From contig NZ_VUNA01000014.1 of assembly GCF_009695905.1 (NCBI RefSeq), positions 1 through 52,468 on the forward strand: a stretch of DNA of 52,468 nucleotides, in the 5' to 3' direction. The position numbers were made by a program, and so were the translations under genes. The stretch comes from Mogibacterium kristiansenii. Its GTDB lineage: Bacteria > Bacillota > Clostridia > Peptostreptococcales > Anaerovoracaceae. Below are positions 34,086-43,014 of this stretch, in pieces. The number at the start of each line of letters is the position of its first letter. Position 1 is the stretch's first letter. Below the pieces are notes generated by a model that did not search any database, was not told the DNA's origin, and saw only the letters and a program-made list of their open reading frames with translations.

Positions 34086-35357
34086 ATGAACCAAGATTTT
34101 CGAGTGAGTTATAATGCGCTTCGAAAGATTTATTCTCAGGAAGCCTATTCGAATATTGCGATGAACGAAGCCCTGGAGGACGGAAAAAACTGTTCTCCCG
34201 GCTTTGTTCGTTATGTTGTGAAAGAAATCCTTCGTCGCTCCATGGCTCTGGATTACGTCATTGCCGGCCTTTGCCGGAACGGACTCCGGGGCATGAAAAG
34301 CCGGACGAAGGTTCTTCTTCGCATGGGAATTTTTCTCCTGAACGAAGTGGACAGCATCCCGGATGCGGTATGCGTCAACGAAATCGTGGAGCTGACCGGC
34401 GCCGTAGACAGACCCAACCGTGGTTTTATCAACGGCGTCCTCCGAAGCTATCTTCGGGGCGGTAAAAAAATGAATTTGCCGGGCGGAAGCGACCGACACG
34501 CTTTGGCCGTTCGGTATTCCTGTCAGGAGAATCTGGTGAAGCTGATGTTGGATCAGTACGGATCGGAAGAGGGGGTCCGAATTCTGGACGCCTTTAATCG
34601 GCCGGTGCCCGTAGCGCTTCGGAACAATCCGCTGAAACAGGACCGGGAAGCGCTTCTGCAGCAGCTCCGGGAGCTGGAGATTGAAGGGACGCCTTCGGCG
34701 GAGTGCGACAGCGGCATCTTGACGGAAGGAGGCGCCTTGATTCAGAACGATTTGTTCCGAAGGGGGCACTATTCGGTGCAGGGCATTTCCTCTCAGATGG
34801 CGATTCAGGCATTGGCGCCGAAAGCCGAATCTAAGGTGTTGGATATGTGCGCGGCACCCGGCGGGAAGACCACGGGAATCGCTGAACGGATGGGGGACTG
34901 CGGCACAGTGGAAGCGTGGGATATTCATCCCCATCGGACGGAGCTGATTCGGAGAAATGCGGAGCGGCTGGGCCTTCATTCCGTGGAGACCGCAGTGAAG
35001 GACGCGACCGTGTTCTATCCGGAGCTGGAAGGCTGCTACGATGCGGTGGTGGCGGACGTACCGTGTTCCGGGCTGGGAACCATCCCGGTGAAGCCGGAAA
35101 TCAAGCTTCGGGATCATACCGGAGAGTACGCCGGTCTGGTGAAGATTCAGCGGCGGATTCTGGAAAACGCGTGGAAATATGCAAAACCGGGCGGAAGAGT
35201 GATGTATTCCACCTGCACAATTAATAAAGAAGAGAATGAAAAAGTCGTGGAGGCATTCCAAAAACGCATGCCGGACAGTCGGGTTATTGAAAAAAGGCTG
35301 ATTTTACCGTATAATAAGACTGGCTTTTTCTATACCGTACTGGAGAAGCCGGAGTAA
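34086..35357 (+). CDS. rsmB: 16S rRNA m5C967 methyltransferase RsmB
   Basis: A NusB-like RNA-binding domain (about 1-135) is joined to a methyltransferase domain (423 aa in all). The SAM site is MCAAPGGKT, DVPCSGLGT has one conserved Cys, and the catalytic Cys is in YSTCTINKEEN. It modifies 16S rRNA during ribosome assembly. It begins on the base after the preceding stop. rlmN, usually next in Bacillus, is missing; the phosphatase follows directly. Confidence 0.95.
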   Translation: MNQDFRVSYNALRKIYSQEAYSNIAMNEALEDGKNCSPGFVRYVVKEILRRSMALDYVIAGLCRNGLRGMKSRTKVLLRMGIFLLNEVDSIPDAVCVNEIVELTGAVDRPNRGFINGVLRSYLRGGKKMNLPGGSDRHALAVRYSCQENLVKLMLDQYGSEEGVRILDAFNRPVPVALRNNPLKQDREALLQQLRELEIEGTPSAECDSGILTEGGALIQNDLFRRGHYSVQGISSQMAIQALAPKAESKVLDMCAAPGGKTTGIAERMGDCGTVEAWDIHPHRTELIRRNAERLGLHSVETAVKDATVFYPELEGCYDAVVADVPCSGLGTIPVKPEIKLRDHTGEYAGLVKIQRRILENAWKYAKPGGRVMYSTCTINKEENEKVVEAFQKRMPDSRVIEKRLILPYNKTGFFYTVLEKPE

Positions 35358-35373
35358 ATTGACGGGGAAAATA

Positions 35374-36117
35374 ATGGAAATAGGATATTATACAGACAAA
35401 GGAAAAAAGCGAACCCAGAACGAGGATGCGATTCGCGTGCTGACGCGGCATAATGTTTTTATGCTGGCGGATGGCGTGGGCGGAAACCGGGCCGGAGAGA
35501 TTGCCAGCAATAGGACGCTGGATATCGTGAGCGAATATTTTGAGAACAACCCCATTGAGGCGCTGGAAGGATCCGACCGGATATTTCGGTACTTTGAGGA
35601 TGCGGTGGATTACGTGAACGAAGCCATTAAGCAGATGGCCCATTCCGTTCCGGAGTGTGCCGGAATGGCCACCACATTGGTATTTGCCTACGTTCGAGAC
35701 CGGATTCTCTACATCGCGAATGTGGGAGACAGCCGGGTGTATTTCATTCACGGAAAGGAAATTCATCAGATTACGGTGGATCATACCTATGTGAACGATC
35801 TGGTTATGATGGGTGCAATTACCCGAAGCGAGGCGGAGCACCATCGGAAGAAGAACGTAATCACTCGAGCCATCGGAGCGAATTCCTACAACAATCCGGA
35901 CTGCTTCAATATTTATATTGAACCCACGGATCGAATTCTGCTCTGCAGCGACGGGCTGTACGACGAAGTATCGGAAGAGGAAATTCTGGAATTGATGACT
36001 TCTACCGATGATATGAAGGCCTGTGCCAAGGAATTGGTGGATCGGGCCAATGCAAACGGTGGAAACGACAATATCTCGGTTATTTGTGTAAGTATGGTGG
36101 AGGACAATTATGAGTAA
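35374..36117 (+). CDS. stp: PP2C-type Ser/Thr phosphatase (Stp/PrpC)
   Basis: Removes phosphate from PrkC and its targets (247 aa). Metal-binding motifs are present: QNEDAI near residue 16-21, MLADGVGGN, GDSRVYFI, LLCSDGLYDEVSEEEI and GGNDNISVICV. The ATG is chosen over TTG 35359, which has no better ribosome site. Its end overlaps the kinase gene by 8 bp, the conserved phosphatase-kinase pair. Confidence 0.95.
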   Translation: MEIGYYTDKGKKRTQNEDAIRVLTRHNVFMLADGVGGNRAGEIASNRTLDIVSEYFENNPIEALEGSDRIFRYFEDAVDYVNEAIKQMAHSVPECAGMATTLVFAYVRDRILYIANVGDSRVYFIHGKEIHQITVDHTYVNDLVMMGAITRSEAEHHRKKNVITRAIGANSYNNPDCFNIYIEPTDRILLCSDGLYDEVSEEEILELMTSTDDMKACAKELVDRANANGGNDNISVICVSMVEDNYE

Positions 36118-37888
36118 CAGATTGCTGGCGGGTCGATATGAACTGCTGGAGAAAATCGGAGACGGCGGCATGGCCGTTGTGTATAAGGCAAAGGACAAAC
36201 TGCTGAACCGATTTATCGCCATCAAGATTCTGCGGCCGGAATTTACGAAGGACCCGACGTTTGTAGAGAACTTCAAGCGGGAGTCTCAGTCAGCAGCGGG
36301 ACTGGCTCATCAGAACATCGTCGGGGTATACGATGTAGGCAGAGAAGGAAACATCAACTACATCGTGATGGAACTGGTAGAAGGTCAGACCCTGAATGAG
36401 ATTATCGCGAAAGAAGCACCGATGGACTATCGCCGTGTCATCGAGATCACCAAACAGGTGGCGGCGGCACTTCGGGTGGCGCACCGGAACAAAATCATTC
36501 ACCGCGATGTAAAGCCGCACAATATCATGGTTACGACGGATGGAATCGTGAAGCTGGCGGATTTCGGAATCGCCAAAGCGGTGAACGATGCCACCATGTC
36601 CACCGGAAGCAAAATTATCGGTTCGGTTCACTATTTCTCGCCGGAACAGGCGCGGGGAAATTACGTGGACGAGCGTTCGGATATCTATTCCTTGGGAATC
36701 GTTATGTACGAGATGCTCACGGGACAGGTTCCGTTCGACGGAGATAATCCGGTAACTATTGCCCTCAAGCACATCAACGAAGAGATCACGCCGCCGAGCC
36801 AGCTGGTGGACGGTATTCCGCCGGCACTGGAGCAGTGCGTGCTGAAGGCCACCAGCAAGTTCCAGACGAACCGCTACAGCAGTGCGGATGAGCTGATCGA
36901 AGAGCTGAACAATATTGAATTCGTTACCCGTATGGTAGGTAATTCTATTTTTAACGAAGCCTCCGAACAGGTGGAACAGAGCCGGAAGGGTCAGACCGAC
37001 GAGGACGAGGATTACGAGGATGAGGACGACGATGAGTCCTACGACCGGAAATCCCGAAAGAAGAGGAAAAAACCGAAGAAGAAGCTGACCAAAGCGCAGA
37101 AGAAGCGCCGCATCCTGATTGCGATAGCCGCGGTACTGGCAGTGGGTCTGGGCGTTGCGGTTGCCGGATTCAACGGCCTTTTCTCCGGTCAGAAGGACGT
37201 TCCGGACCTCTACGGAATGACGGTAAAACAAGCCAAGAAGGAAGTGGAAGCGGCTGGCTTTAAGCTGAAGGAGGGTAAGGAGGTCTATTCCAACGACTAC
37301 TCCAAGGGTCAGATTGCGGAGCAGGATCCGGAGTCCGGTTCGAAAGCGAAGAAGGGATCTTCCATCACCGTTCATGTGAGCAAGGGACCGCAGGCCGGAA
37401 CGGTGCCGAATCTGGTGGGCCACAACGAAAGCGAAGCGGAAGAGATGCTGAAGTCTTCGGATTACGAGCTGGGTACGATTAAACAGCAGACTTCCACGGA
37501 AGCGGCAGGCACCATCATTTCCCAGGATCCGAGCGGCGGCGAGGAAGCCGATCACGGCACTCAGGTGAACATCGTGGTCAGCGACGGAAAGGGCGTTCAG
37601 AAGTCCACTGTGCCGTCCATTACCGGACGAACCCTGACCGAGGCGAAGCAGGCGCTCCGAAGTGCGGGCTTCAAGGTAGGCAAGGTAACCTACGAGGAAA
37701 GCAATGCATACGGCAGCGGCTACGTAATGTGGCAGCAGTATGCGGCAAATACCGAGCTGAACAAGGGTACCAAGATTGACATCGAGGTCAGCAAGGGCGC
37801 ACCGAAGACCAACGACAACAAGAAGCCGAACAAGAAGCCGTCGAATACCGACAGCGACGACAACGGCAGCAATTCGGTGGACGATTAG
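36110..37888 (+). CDS. prkC: PASTA-domain Ser/Thr protein kinase PrkC
   Basis: Eukaryote-like membrane kinase (592 aa). The kinase domain (about 9-270) has GDGGMAVVYKAK, K39, HRDVKPHN (131-138) and DFG (151-153). An acidic then basic linker (about 290-340) leads to one membrane helix (ILIAIAAVLAVGLGVAVAGF) and three extracellular PASTA repeats (from about 365), each starting VPDL/VPNL/VPSI and ending with a VSKG-like strand. The end is a hydrophilic Asn/Lys/Asp tail. PASTA repeats sense muropeptides or cell-wall precursors; the kinase tunes growth, division and dormancy exit. Confidence 0.96.
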   Translation: MSNRLLAGRYELLEKIGDGGMAVVYKAKDKLLNRFIAIKILRPEFTKDPTFVENFKRESQSAAGLAHQNIVGVYDVGREGNINYIVMELVEGQTLNEIIAKEAPMDYRRVIEITKQVAAALRVAHRNKIIHRDVKPHNIMVTTDGIVKLADFGIAKAVNDATMSTGSKIIGSVHYFSPEQARGNYVDERSDIYSLGIVMYEMLTGQVPFDGDNPVTIALKHINEEITPPSQLVDGIPPALEQCVLKATSKFQTNRYSSADELIEELNNIEFVTRMVGNSIFNEASEQVEQSRKGQTDEDEDYEDEDDDESYDRKSRKKRKKPKKKLTKAQKKRRILIAIAAVLAVGLGVAVAGFNGLFSGQKDVPDLYGMTVKQAKKEVEAAGFKLKEGKEVYSNDYSKGQIAEQDPESGSKAKKGSSITVHVSKGPQAGTVPNLVGHNESEAEEMLKSSDYELGTIKQQTSTEAAGTIISQDPSGGEEADHGTQVNIVVSDGKGVQKSTVPSITGRTLTEAKQALRSAGFKVGKVTYEESNAYGSGYVMWQQYAANTELNKGTKIDIEVSKGAPKTNDNKKPNKKPSNTDSDDNGSNSVDD

Positions 37889-37891
37889 CAT

Positions 37892-38761
37892 ATGATTGGA
37901 AAAGTGGTAAAAGGAATCGGGGGCTTCTATTACGTCTCCGACGGAAAAGAAATCATTCAAGGAAATGCTCGGGGAAATCTGAAGCGCCGAAAGAAGGATA
38001 CCATCTATGTGGGAGACGAGGTGGAATATGAAATTCGTCCGGAAGATGGGGAATGTATTATCACCAAAGTACTCCCGCGCCGGAATATTCTAAAGCGTCC
38101 GCCGGTATCCAATTTGGATACGCTGGTCATCGTCTCTTCGGCAGAAACGCCGGAGATGATTCCCCTGGCGGTGGACAAGCTGACGGTGTACTGCGAGATT
38201 ACCGGGATTCGGCCGATTCTTGTTTTTACAAAAGCGGATTTGGCATCGGAAGAGCGGATGCGAGAGCTGGAGAATATGTACCGGGAGGTGTATCCAGTCT
38301 ATCCCATCAGCAGCGTCACCGGAGAGGGTGTGGACGACCTTCGCAAGGCCGTTGCGGGACAGAGCGTGGCTCTGGCGGGTCCGTCGGGCGTGGGCAAATC
38401 CACATTGCTGAACGCATTGATTGCGGATGCGGATGCGGAGACCGGAAACCTCAGCGAGAAGACCGGCCGGGGAAAGCACACCACGCGGCACGTGGAAATT
38501 TTTCCACTGGATCACGCCACCTATGTGTACGACACGCCGGGATTTACGTCTCTGGATTTGCCGGAGATGGATCCTCGGGAGCTTCGGAATTTCTTCCCGG
38601 AATTCCGGGAACCCGGAGCTCATTGCCGCTACGGCGACTGCGTGCACATTAACGAGCCGGCATGCGGCGTGAAGGAAGCCCTGGCAGAGGGCGAAATCTG
38701 CCGGACGAGATACGACAGTTATTTAAAAATGTATGAAGAGGTTCAGAAATGGCAAAAGTAG
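37892..38761 (+). CDS. rsgA: Ribosome small-subunit GTPase RsgA
   Basis: Circularly permuted GTPase (289 aa) that checks 30S assembly. An OB-fold N-terminus is followed by the G motifs in permuted order: FTKADL (G4) first, then GPSGVGKS (163-170, G1) and DTPGF (G3). The C-terminal zinc site is CRYGDCVHINEPAC. It starts 3 bp after prkC with no clear ribosome site, so it is probably coupled. Its stop lies inside rpe by 13 bp. Confidence 0.96.
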   Translation: MIGKVVKGIGGFYYVSDGKEIIQGNARGNLKRRKKDTIYVGDEVEYEIRPEDGECIITKVLPRRNILKRPPVSNLDTLVIVSSAETPEMIPLAVDKLTVYCEITGIRPILVFTKADLASEERMRELENMYREVYPVYPISSVTGEGVDDLRKAVAGQSVALAGPSGVGKSTLLNALIADADAETGNLSEKTGRGKHTTRHVEIFPLDHATYVYDTPGFTSLDLPEMDPRELRNFFPEFREPGAHCRYGDCVHINEPACGVKEALAEGEICRTRYDSYLKMYEEVQKWQK

Positions 38762-39393
38762 CACCATCAATTCTATCGGCAGATTTTTCCAAACTGGGAG
38801 CGGATGTACAGGAAATATGTGAATTCGGCGCAGATTACATCCATGTGGACGTTATGGACGGCGCCTTCGTTCCGAACATCAGCTTCGGAGCCGGCGTGAT
38901 GAAAAGTTTGAATAATGTGGCAACCATTCCATATGATGTACATCTGATGATCGAGGATCCGGATCGATACATCGAGGACTTCGTGACACCGAACACGGAA
39001 TTCATTACCGTTCATCAGGAGGCTTGCCGTCATCTGGACCGGACGATTCAGCATATTCACAGCACCGGAGTGAAAGCCGGCGTTGCCCTGAATCCGGCCA
39101 CCCCTATCGTGATGGTGGAGGATGTGTTGGACAAAGTGGACATGATTCTGATTATGTCCGTGAACCCGGGTTTTGGCGGACAGAAATTCATTCCGAGAGC
39201 ACTGGACAAAATTCGCCGCCTGGATGAAATCCGGAAGGCAAACGGGTACGATTTCGTCATCGAAGTGGATGGCGGAGTAAACCTTCAGAACTGCGAAGAG
39301 CTGAAATCCGTCGGCACCGACATCCTTGTTGCCGGATCGGCAGTATTCAAGGCAGAGGACCGGAAGGAAGCCATAGCGGTTCTGGGCAAGTAA
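38749..39393 (+). CDS. rpe: Ribulose-phosphate 3-epimerase
   Basis: Interconverts ribulose-5-P and xylulose-5-P in the pentose phosphate pathway (214 aa). The TIM barrel shows APSILSADF, HVDVMDGAFVPNISFG, HLMIEDP, MSVNPGFGGQKFI and EVDGGVN. It closes the operon; thiN, which may follow in Bacillus, is absent and a terminator comes 39 bp later. Confidence 0.97.
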   Translation: MAKVAPSILSADFSKLGADVQEICEFGADYIHVDVMDGAFVPNISFGAGVMKSLNNVATIPYDVHLMIEDPDRYIEDFVTPNTEFITVHQEACRHLDRTIQHIHSTGVKAGVALNPATPIVMVEDVLDKVDMILIMSVNPGFGGQKFIPRALDKIRRLDEIRKANGYDFVIEVDGGVNLQNCEELKSVGTDILVAGSAVFKAEDRKEAIAVLGK

Positions 39394-39431
39394 TTCAGAA
39401 TGCACCGGCGCTAAGGAAGTATGCAATAACA

Positions 39432-39469
39432 GGGAGCATCACACGAATATGTGGTGCTCCCGTTTTTTT
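39432..39469 (+). terminator. Terminator of the priA-rpe run
   Basis: GGGAGCATCAC and GTGGTGCTCCC form an 11-bp stem (one mismatch-like G-T pair, loop of 8) followed by seven T. The T-run is also the first part of the left 31-bp inverted repeat. Confidence 0.92.
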
Positions 39470-39509
39470 GGTTCTTCACTTTTTTCTCGGGGATTTTAGC
39501 AAAAGAGCA

Positions 39510-39568
39510 AACCTGCATCCGGAAAGCAATCTCATCGTCAAGCTGAGATTGCTTTCCGGATGCAGGTT
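39510..39568. repeat. 25-bp perfect hairpin at the head of array B
   Basis: Bases 39510-39534 (AACCTGCATCCGGAAAGC...) are the exact reverse complement of 39544-39568, with a 9-nt loop. There is no long T-run after it, so it is not a standard terminator. Array B begins 43 bp later. Confidence 0.9.
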
Positions 39569-39611
39569 CTTTCATTCTTGGGCGCCGGCGGGCCGGGAAA
39601 ATCCTGAGCAT

Positions 39612-40010
39612 GTTGGCGTGTCCTGACGGAGGACCAAGGGTTTGCGGGCATGCCCACGCCAACATTTGCGCCGGATACCTGCTAACGAGATTCGGTTGTT
39701 GGTGTGCCCCGACGGAGCTCCAAGGGTTTGCGGGCATGTCCACGCCAACCTTTGCACCGGATACCTGCTAACGAGATTCAATTGTTGGCGTGCCCCGACG
39801 GTGCTCCAAAGGTTTGCGGGCATGCCCACGCCAACATTTGCGCCGGATATCTGCTAACGAGATTCAATTGTTGGCATGCCCCGACGGTGCTCCAAGGGTT
39901 TGCGGGCATGCCCACGCCAACATTTGCGCCGGATACCTGCTAACGAGATTCAATTGTTGGCGTGACCAGACGGTGCTCCAAAGGTTTGCGGGGAGGTCGA
40001 CGCCAACACG
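39612..40010 (+). repeat. Tandem hairpin array B (period 86 bp)
   Basis: TTTGCGGG occurs at 39641, 39727, 39813, 39899 and 39985, exactly 86 bp apart. Each core (first 39621-39654, 34 nt: ACGGAGG, ACC, AAGGGTTTGCGGG) lies between GTTGGCGTG and CACGCCAAC, a 9-bp inverted repeat. The other spacer (with GATACCTGCTAACGAG) is nearly identical in copies 1-4. The sequence just before the first unit, GCCGGCGGGCCG...AAAA, matches the spacer of array A, although the arms are different. Confidence 0.92.
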
Positions 40011-40289
40011 CTCATGTCCATCATTAAGAAAAGAATGTTTACCTTATACAAAAGGCAATCCCCGAGAAAAAAGTGAAGAACCAAAAAGCGTGAACTGCCC
40101 TCGAAAATCTAGGCATATGGGAATGAAGCAGAACGGTGCAGATAACACAATTAGAATCGAGCTGTTTTTAGCTCAGATGTTTAATGAGGAAGATGCAAGG
40201 AATTATTTTTTCTTTACAACGGGCCGAAATAATGGGAAAATAGTCAGCGGATGGTATTCTTTGTTGAAACTATACCGAAAGGAGAAAAA

Positions 40290-40571
40290 ATGAATAACAA
40301 GATGTCCAAAAGTGAAAAGGAGAAACAGATCCGTCGGGAAGCGAAAGCAACTATTATCCTCTTTCTGATCTGTTTTGTGTGGAATGTGGGCTGCGCCTAC
40401 GGCCTGTCCGGCTGCAGCGTCCGGGTACTGGGGCTCCCCCTGTGGTGGGTGCTCAGCACTCCGGGGGTGTTCGTAATTGCCGTTGTGGGAGTAATCTTCT
40501 TGGTGCGCAAAGTCTTCGTGGACTTTGACCTGGATGAAGAATCGGAGGGAGGTGCCCATCATGCAGAGTAA
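40290..40571 (+). CDS. YhdT family (DUF997) small membrane protein
   Basis: This 93-aa protein has a basic N-terminus, two membrane helices (ATIILFLICFVWNVGCAYGL and LSTPGVFVIAVVGVIFLV) and an acidic tail. YhdT/DUF997 proteins are nearly always encoded next to panF, as here, and are thought to be partner subunits. AAAGGAG lies 6 bases before the ATG. Its end overlaps panF by 11 bp. Confidence 0.88.
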   Translation: MNNKMSKSEKEKQIRREAKATIILFLICFVWNVGCAYGLSGCSVRVLGLPLWWVLSTPGVFVIAVVGVIFLVRKVFVDFDLDEESEGGAHHAE

Positions 40572-42108
40572 GCATTTAATCGTGCTGGCAATTCTGAGTG
40601 CCTACCTTTTGATTAATCTGGGAATCGGAATTTACATCAACCGAAAGACGGAGGGGGAGGAAAATTTCCTCAGCTCTTATTTCGTGGGATCTCGAGGCAT
40701 GGGCGGACTGGTCCTGGCCATGACTTTAGTGGCTACCTATACCAGCGCCAGCTCCTTCCTGGGAGGACCGGGGTTGGCATCCACCTTCGGCCTTTCCCAG
40801 TCCTGGATTGCCGGGGTGCAGATTGGCGCCACGTTCCTGACGCTGGGCGTGCTGGGAAAGAAATTTGCGCTGATTTCCAGGCGGATTCAGGGGGTAACCA
40901 TTTCCGATTATCTGAGGGCCCGGTATCAATCCGGGGCGGTGGTGGTCCTTTGCGGCCTGGCGTTGGTGGTGTTCTTCATCACCCAGATGATTGGGCAATT
41001 TATCGGCGGAGCCACCCTGATTCAGACGGTGACGGGCGTTCCCTATTGGGCCGGACTCCTTCTGTTCGGCGCGGTGGTGGTTTTATATACTGCTTTTGGG
41101 GGATTCCGGGCGGTGGTGCTGACGGATACCCTGCAAGGAATCGTGATGACATGCGGAACGTTTTTGATGCTGTTCTTTATCATTCGCCAATGCGGCGGCA
41201 TGGAAGACATCGTGAATCAGCTGAACGTGTCCAATCCGGGCTGGGACCTGATGGGGAAGGGCGCCTACGGGAAGGACATTGCGGTCCTTCAGCCGGGGTA
41301 TATGGTTTCCTACTGGGTGCTGGTGGGCATTGCGGTGCTGGGGCTTCCGCAGACGGCGGTGCGCTGCATGGGGTTCAAGGATACCCGTTCCATGCACCGG
41401 GCGATAATCTACGGAACGGTGGTGATTGGCATCCTGATGATCGGCATGCATTTGGCGGGAACGCTGGCGTATCCCCTGGTGGAGAACGCGAATCTGGCCA
41501 GCACGGATCAGGTGATTCCGTACGTGGTGATGAAATACATGCCGGGATGGGCCGCGGGATTTTTCCTGGCGGCACCCTTGGCGGCGGTGATGTCCACGGT
41601 GGACTCCCTGCTGATTCTTTCCTCGGCCACGATTCTGAAGGATCTGTATTTGAATTACATCGTGAAGCGGAAGGTGTGCCCGGAGGCAGAGGATGTTCGG
41701 GACGTTTCCTCAGAGCTGATGAAGACGCATCCGGCAGCGGCGGCCAACGTGCCGAAAATCAGCTTTGGCATTACGGCGGTGATCGGAATCCTTACCTGCT
41801 TGATTGCGCTGAACCCGCCGGACGTAATCGCTTGGATCAACCTCTTCGCATTCGGCGGCCTGGAGGCCACGTTCTTCTGGCCGATTATCGGCGGTCTGTA
41901 CTGGCGGAAAGGAAACAGCAAAGCTTGCCTGGCATCCACTACCGTGGGGCTGATTACCTTTGTCTTTTTCAACCGGGTAAAAATACTGCCGCTGGGTATC
42001 CACGAAATCGTGGCGGCTCTGGTGCTGGGCGGAATCGTGTATTTCGCGGTGGGCAGTGCGACTGCGCAGGAAGTGCCGGACGAGGACATGCTGGAGAAGT
42101 GTTTTTAA
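40561..42108 (+). CDS. panF: Sodium/pantothenate symporter PanF
   Basis: A solute:sodium symporter (515 aa) with about 13 membrane helices that brings in pantothenate, the CoA precursor. The SSS-family features are FVGSRGMGGLVLAMTLVATYTSASSF near residues 40-65, FGGFRAVVLTDTLQG and PLAAVMSTVDSLLILSSA. The yhdT neighbour supports pantothenate over other substrates. GGAGGTG lies before the ATG at 40561; the longer frame from 40525 would sit inside yhdT. Confidence 0.92.
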   Translation: MQSKHLIVLAILSAYLLINLGIGIYINRKTEGEENFLSSYFVGSRGMGGLVLAMTLVATYTSASSFLGGPGLASTFGLSQSWIAGVQIGATFLTLGVLGKKFALISRRIQGVTISDYLRARYQSGAVVVLCGLALVVFFITQMIGQFIGGATLIQTVTGVPYWAGLLLFGAVVVLYTAFGGFRAVVLTDTLQGIVMTCGTFLMLFFIIRQCGGMEDIVNQLNVSNPGWDLMGKGAYGKDIAVLQPGYMVSYWVLVGIAVLGLPQTAVRCMGFKDTRSMHRAIIYGTVVIGILMIGMHLAGTLAYPLVENANLASTDQVIPYVVMKYMPGWAAGFFLAAPLAAVMSTVDSLLILSSATILKDLYLNYIVKRKVCPEAEDVRDVSSELMKTHPAAAANVPKISFGITAVIGILTCLIALNPPDVIAWINLFAFGGLEATFFWPIIGGLYWRKGNSKACLASTTVGLITFVFFNRVKILPLGIHEIVAALVLGGIVYFAVGSATAQEVPDEDMLEKCF

Positions 42109-42130
42109 TAATTAGAACAGGATTATAACG

Positions 42131-42892
42131 ATGAATTTAACACTGTTTATTCCATCCAAAGAATATACGGCGGCGGGAGAGCGCTGGGCCGAAATGCTGC
42201 GGCTCCCGGTGGTTACGGATGCCGCCGAGCTGTCTCCGGACCGGCTCCACCTGCAGACGGACGAAGGGGGCCTTTCCCTGGTTCAGGGAAAGCTGTCGGT
42301 GCGAGGGGATTTCACCCACATGATTCCGCGGCTTCGCCCCTCCAATCTGAACCGGGAGTTTTTGGTAAAAGCAGGCCGAATGAAGGGCATAGAGCGTCCG
42401 GTGGCCATCGATGCCACCGCCGGGCTGGGGGAGGATTCCCTGCTCCTGGCGGCGGCCGGATTCCGAGTACACCTCTTTGAGTATAACCCGGTCATTGCTG
42501 CTTTGCTGCTGGATGCCATGGAGCGGGCCCGGGAGGTGCCGGAGCTTCGGGAGCCGGTTTCCCGCATGGAGCTTCACGTGGGGGACAGTATCGAGGCAAT
42601 GAATCGGGCGGAGGATTCCATCGGGGGTATTCCGGACCTGGTGCTGCTGGATCCCATGTTCCCGGAACGGCAGAAGAGCGCCCTGGTGAAGAAGAAATTC
42701 CAGCTGATTCACCGGTTGGAGTCCCCTTGCATGGAGGAGGAGACCCTGCTGAACGCCGCGATTGCGGCCGGCCCGAGGAAAATCCTCATCAAGCGGCCGC
42801 TGAAGGGACCGTGGCTGGCGGGGCGCAAACCGGGGTATTCCATCTCCGGAAAAGCCGTGCGGTACGACTGCATTCTTTTACCTAGAGATTAG
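42131..42892 (+). CDS. rsmJ: RsmJ-like 16S rRNA m2G methyltransferase
   Basis: A class I SAM methyltransferase (253 aa). The motif order DATAGLGEDSLLLA (SAM site), LFEYNPVIAALL, LLDPMFPERQKSALVKKK and ILIKRPLKG is that of RsmJ, which methylates G1516 of 16S rRNA in E. coli. It is slightly divergent, so the exact target is inferred. It begins 22 bp after panF with only a weak ribosome site (ACAGGA). Confidence 0.82.
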   Translation: MNLTLFIPSKEYTAAGERWAEMLRLPVVTDAAELSPDRLHLQTDEGGLSLVQGKLSVRGDFTHMIPRLRPSNLNREFLVKAGRMKGIERPVAIDATAGLGEDSLLLAAAGFRVHLFEYNPVIAALLLDAMERAREVPELREPVSRMELHVGDSIEAMNRAEDSIGGIPDLVLLDPMFPERQKSALVKKKFQLIHRLESPCMEEETLLNAAIAAGPRKILIKRPLKGPWLAGRKPGYSISGKAVRYDCILLPRD

Positions 42893-42942
42893 TCCGAAGC
42901 GGAAAATCAATAATTGTTATTTAGAAAATTATAGTAATCGAC

Positions 42943-42970
42943 TTGTTTATTTGTATAAAAAATGTATAAT
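42943..42970 (+). promoter_or_regulatory. pepD promoter
   Basis: TTGTTT (42943-42948) and a perfect TATAAT (42965-42970) with a 16-bp spacer lie in an AT-rich spacer 44 bp before the gene. Confidence 0.7.
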
Positions 42971-43014
42971 ATTGTTGATGATTTATTCCAAATGGAACAA
43001 GGAGGATTATGGTA

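Larger units (their letters stand above)
39465..40087. mobile_element. 623-bp MITE-like element enclosing array B
   Basis: A 31-bp perfect inverted repeat bounds the segment: 39465-39495 on the left (GGTTCTTCAC, then six T, CTCGGGGATT) and 40057-40087 on the right. Inside lie a 25-bp perfect hairpin (39510-39568) and array B. There is no transposase ORF and no evident target-site duplication, so it could be a non-autonomous element or simply a large folded structure. Confidence 0.6.

Noticed and set aside
39465-40087. Insertion sequence with its own transposase
   Set aside because: No ORF in the segment resembles a transposase and no target duplication is visible; only a non-autonomous element remains possible.
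39642-40293. ORFs through array B, and a 58-codon frame (40118-40293) ending in ATGA overlap with yhdT
   Set aside because: The former are repeat translations. The short frame after the element has no ribosome site and no recognisable sequence; the overlap with yhdT may be chance.
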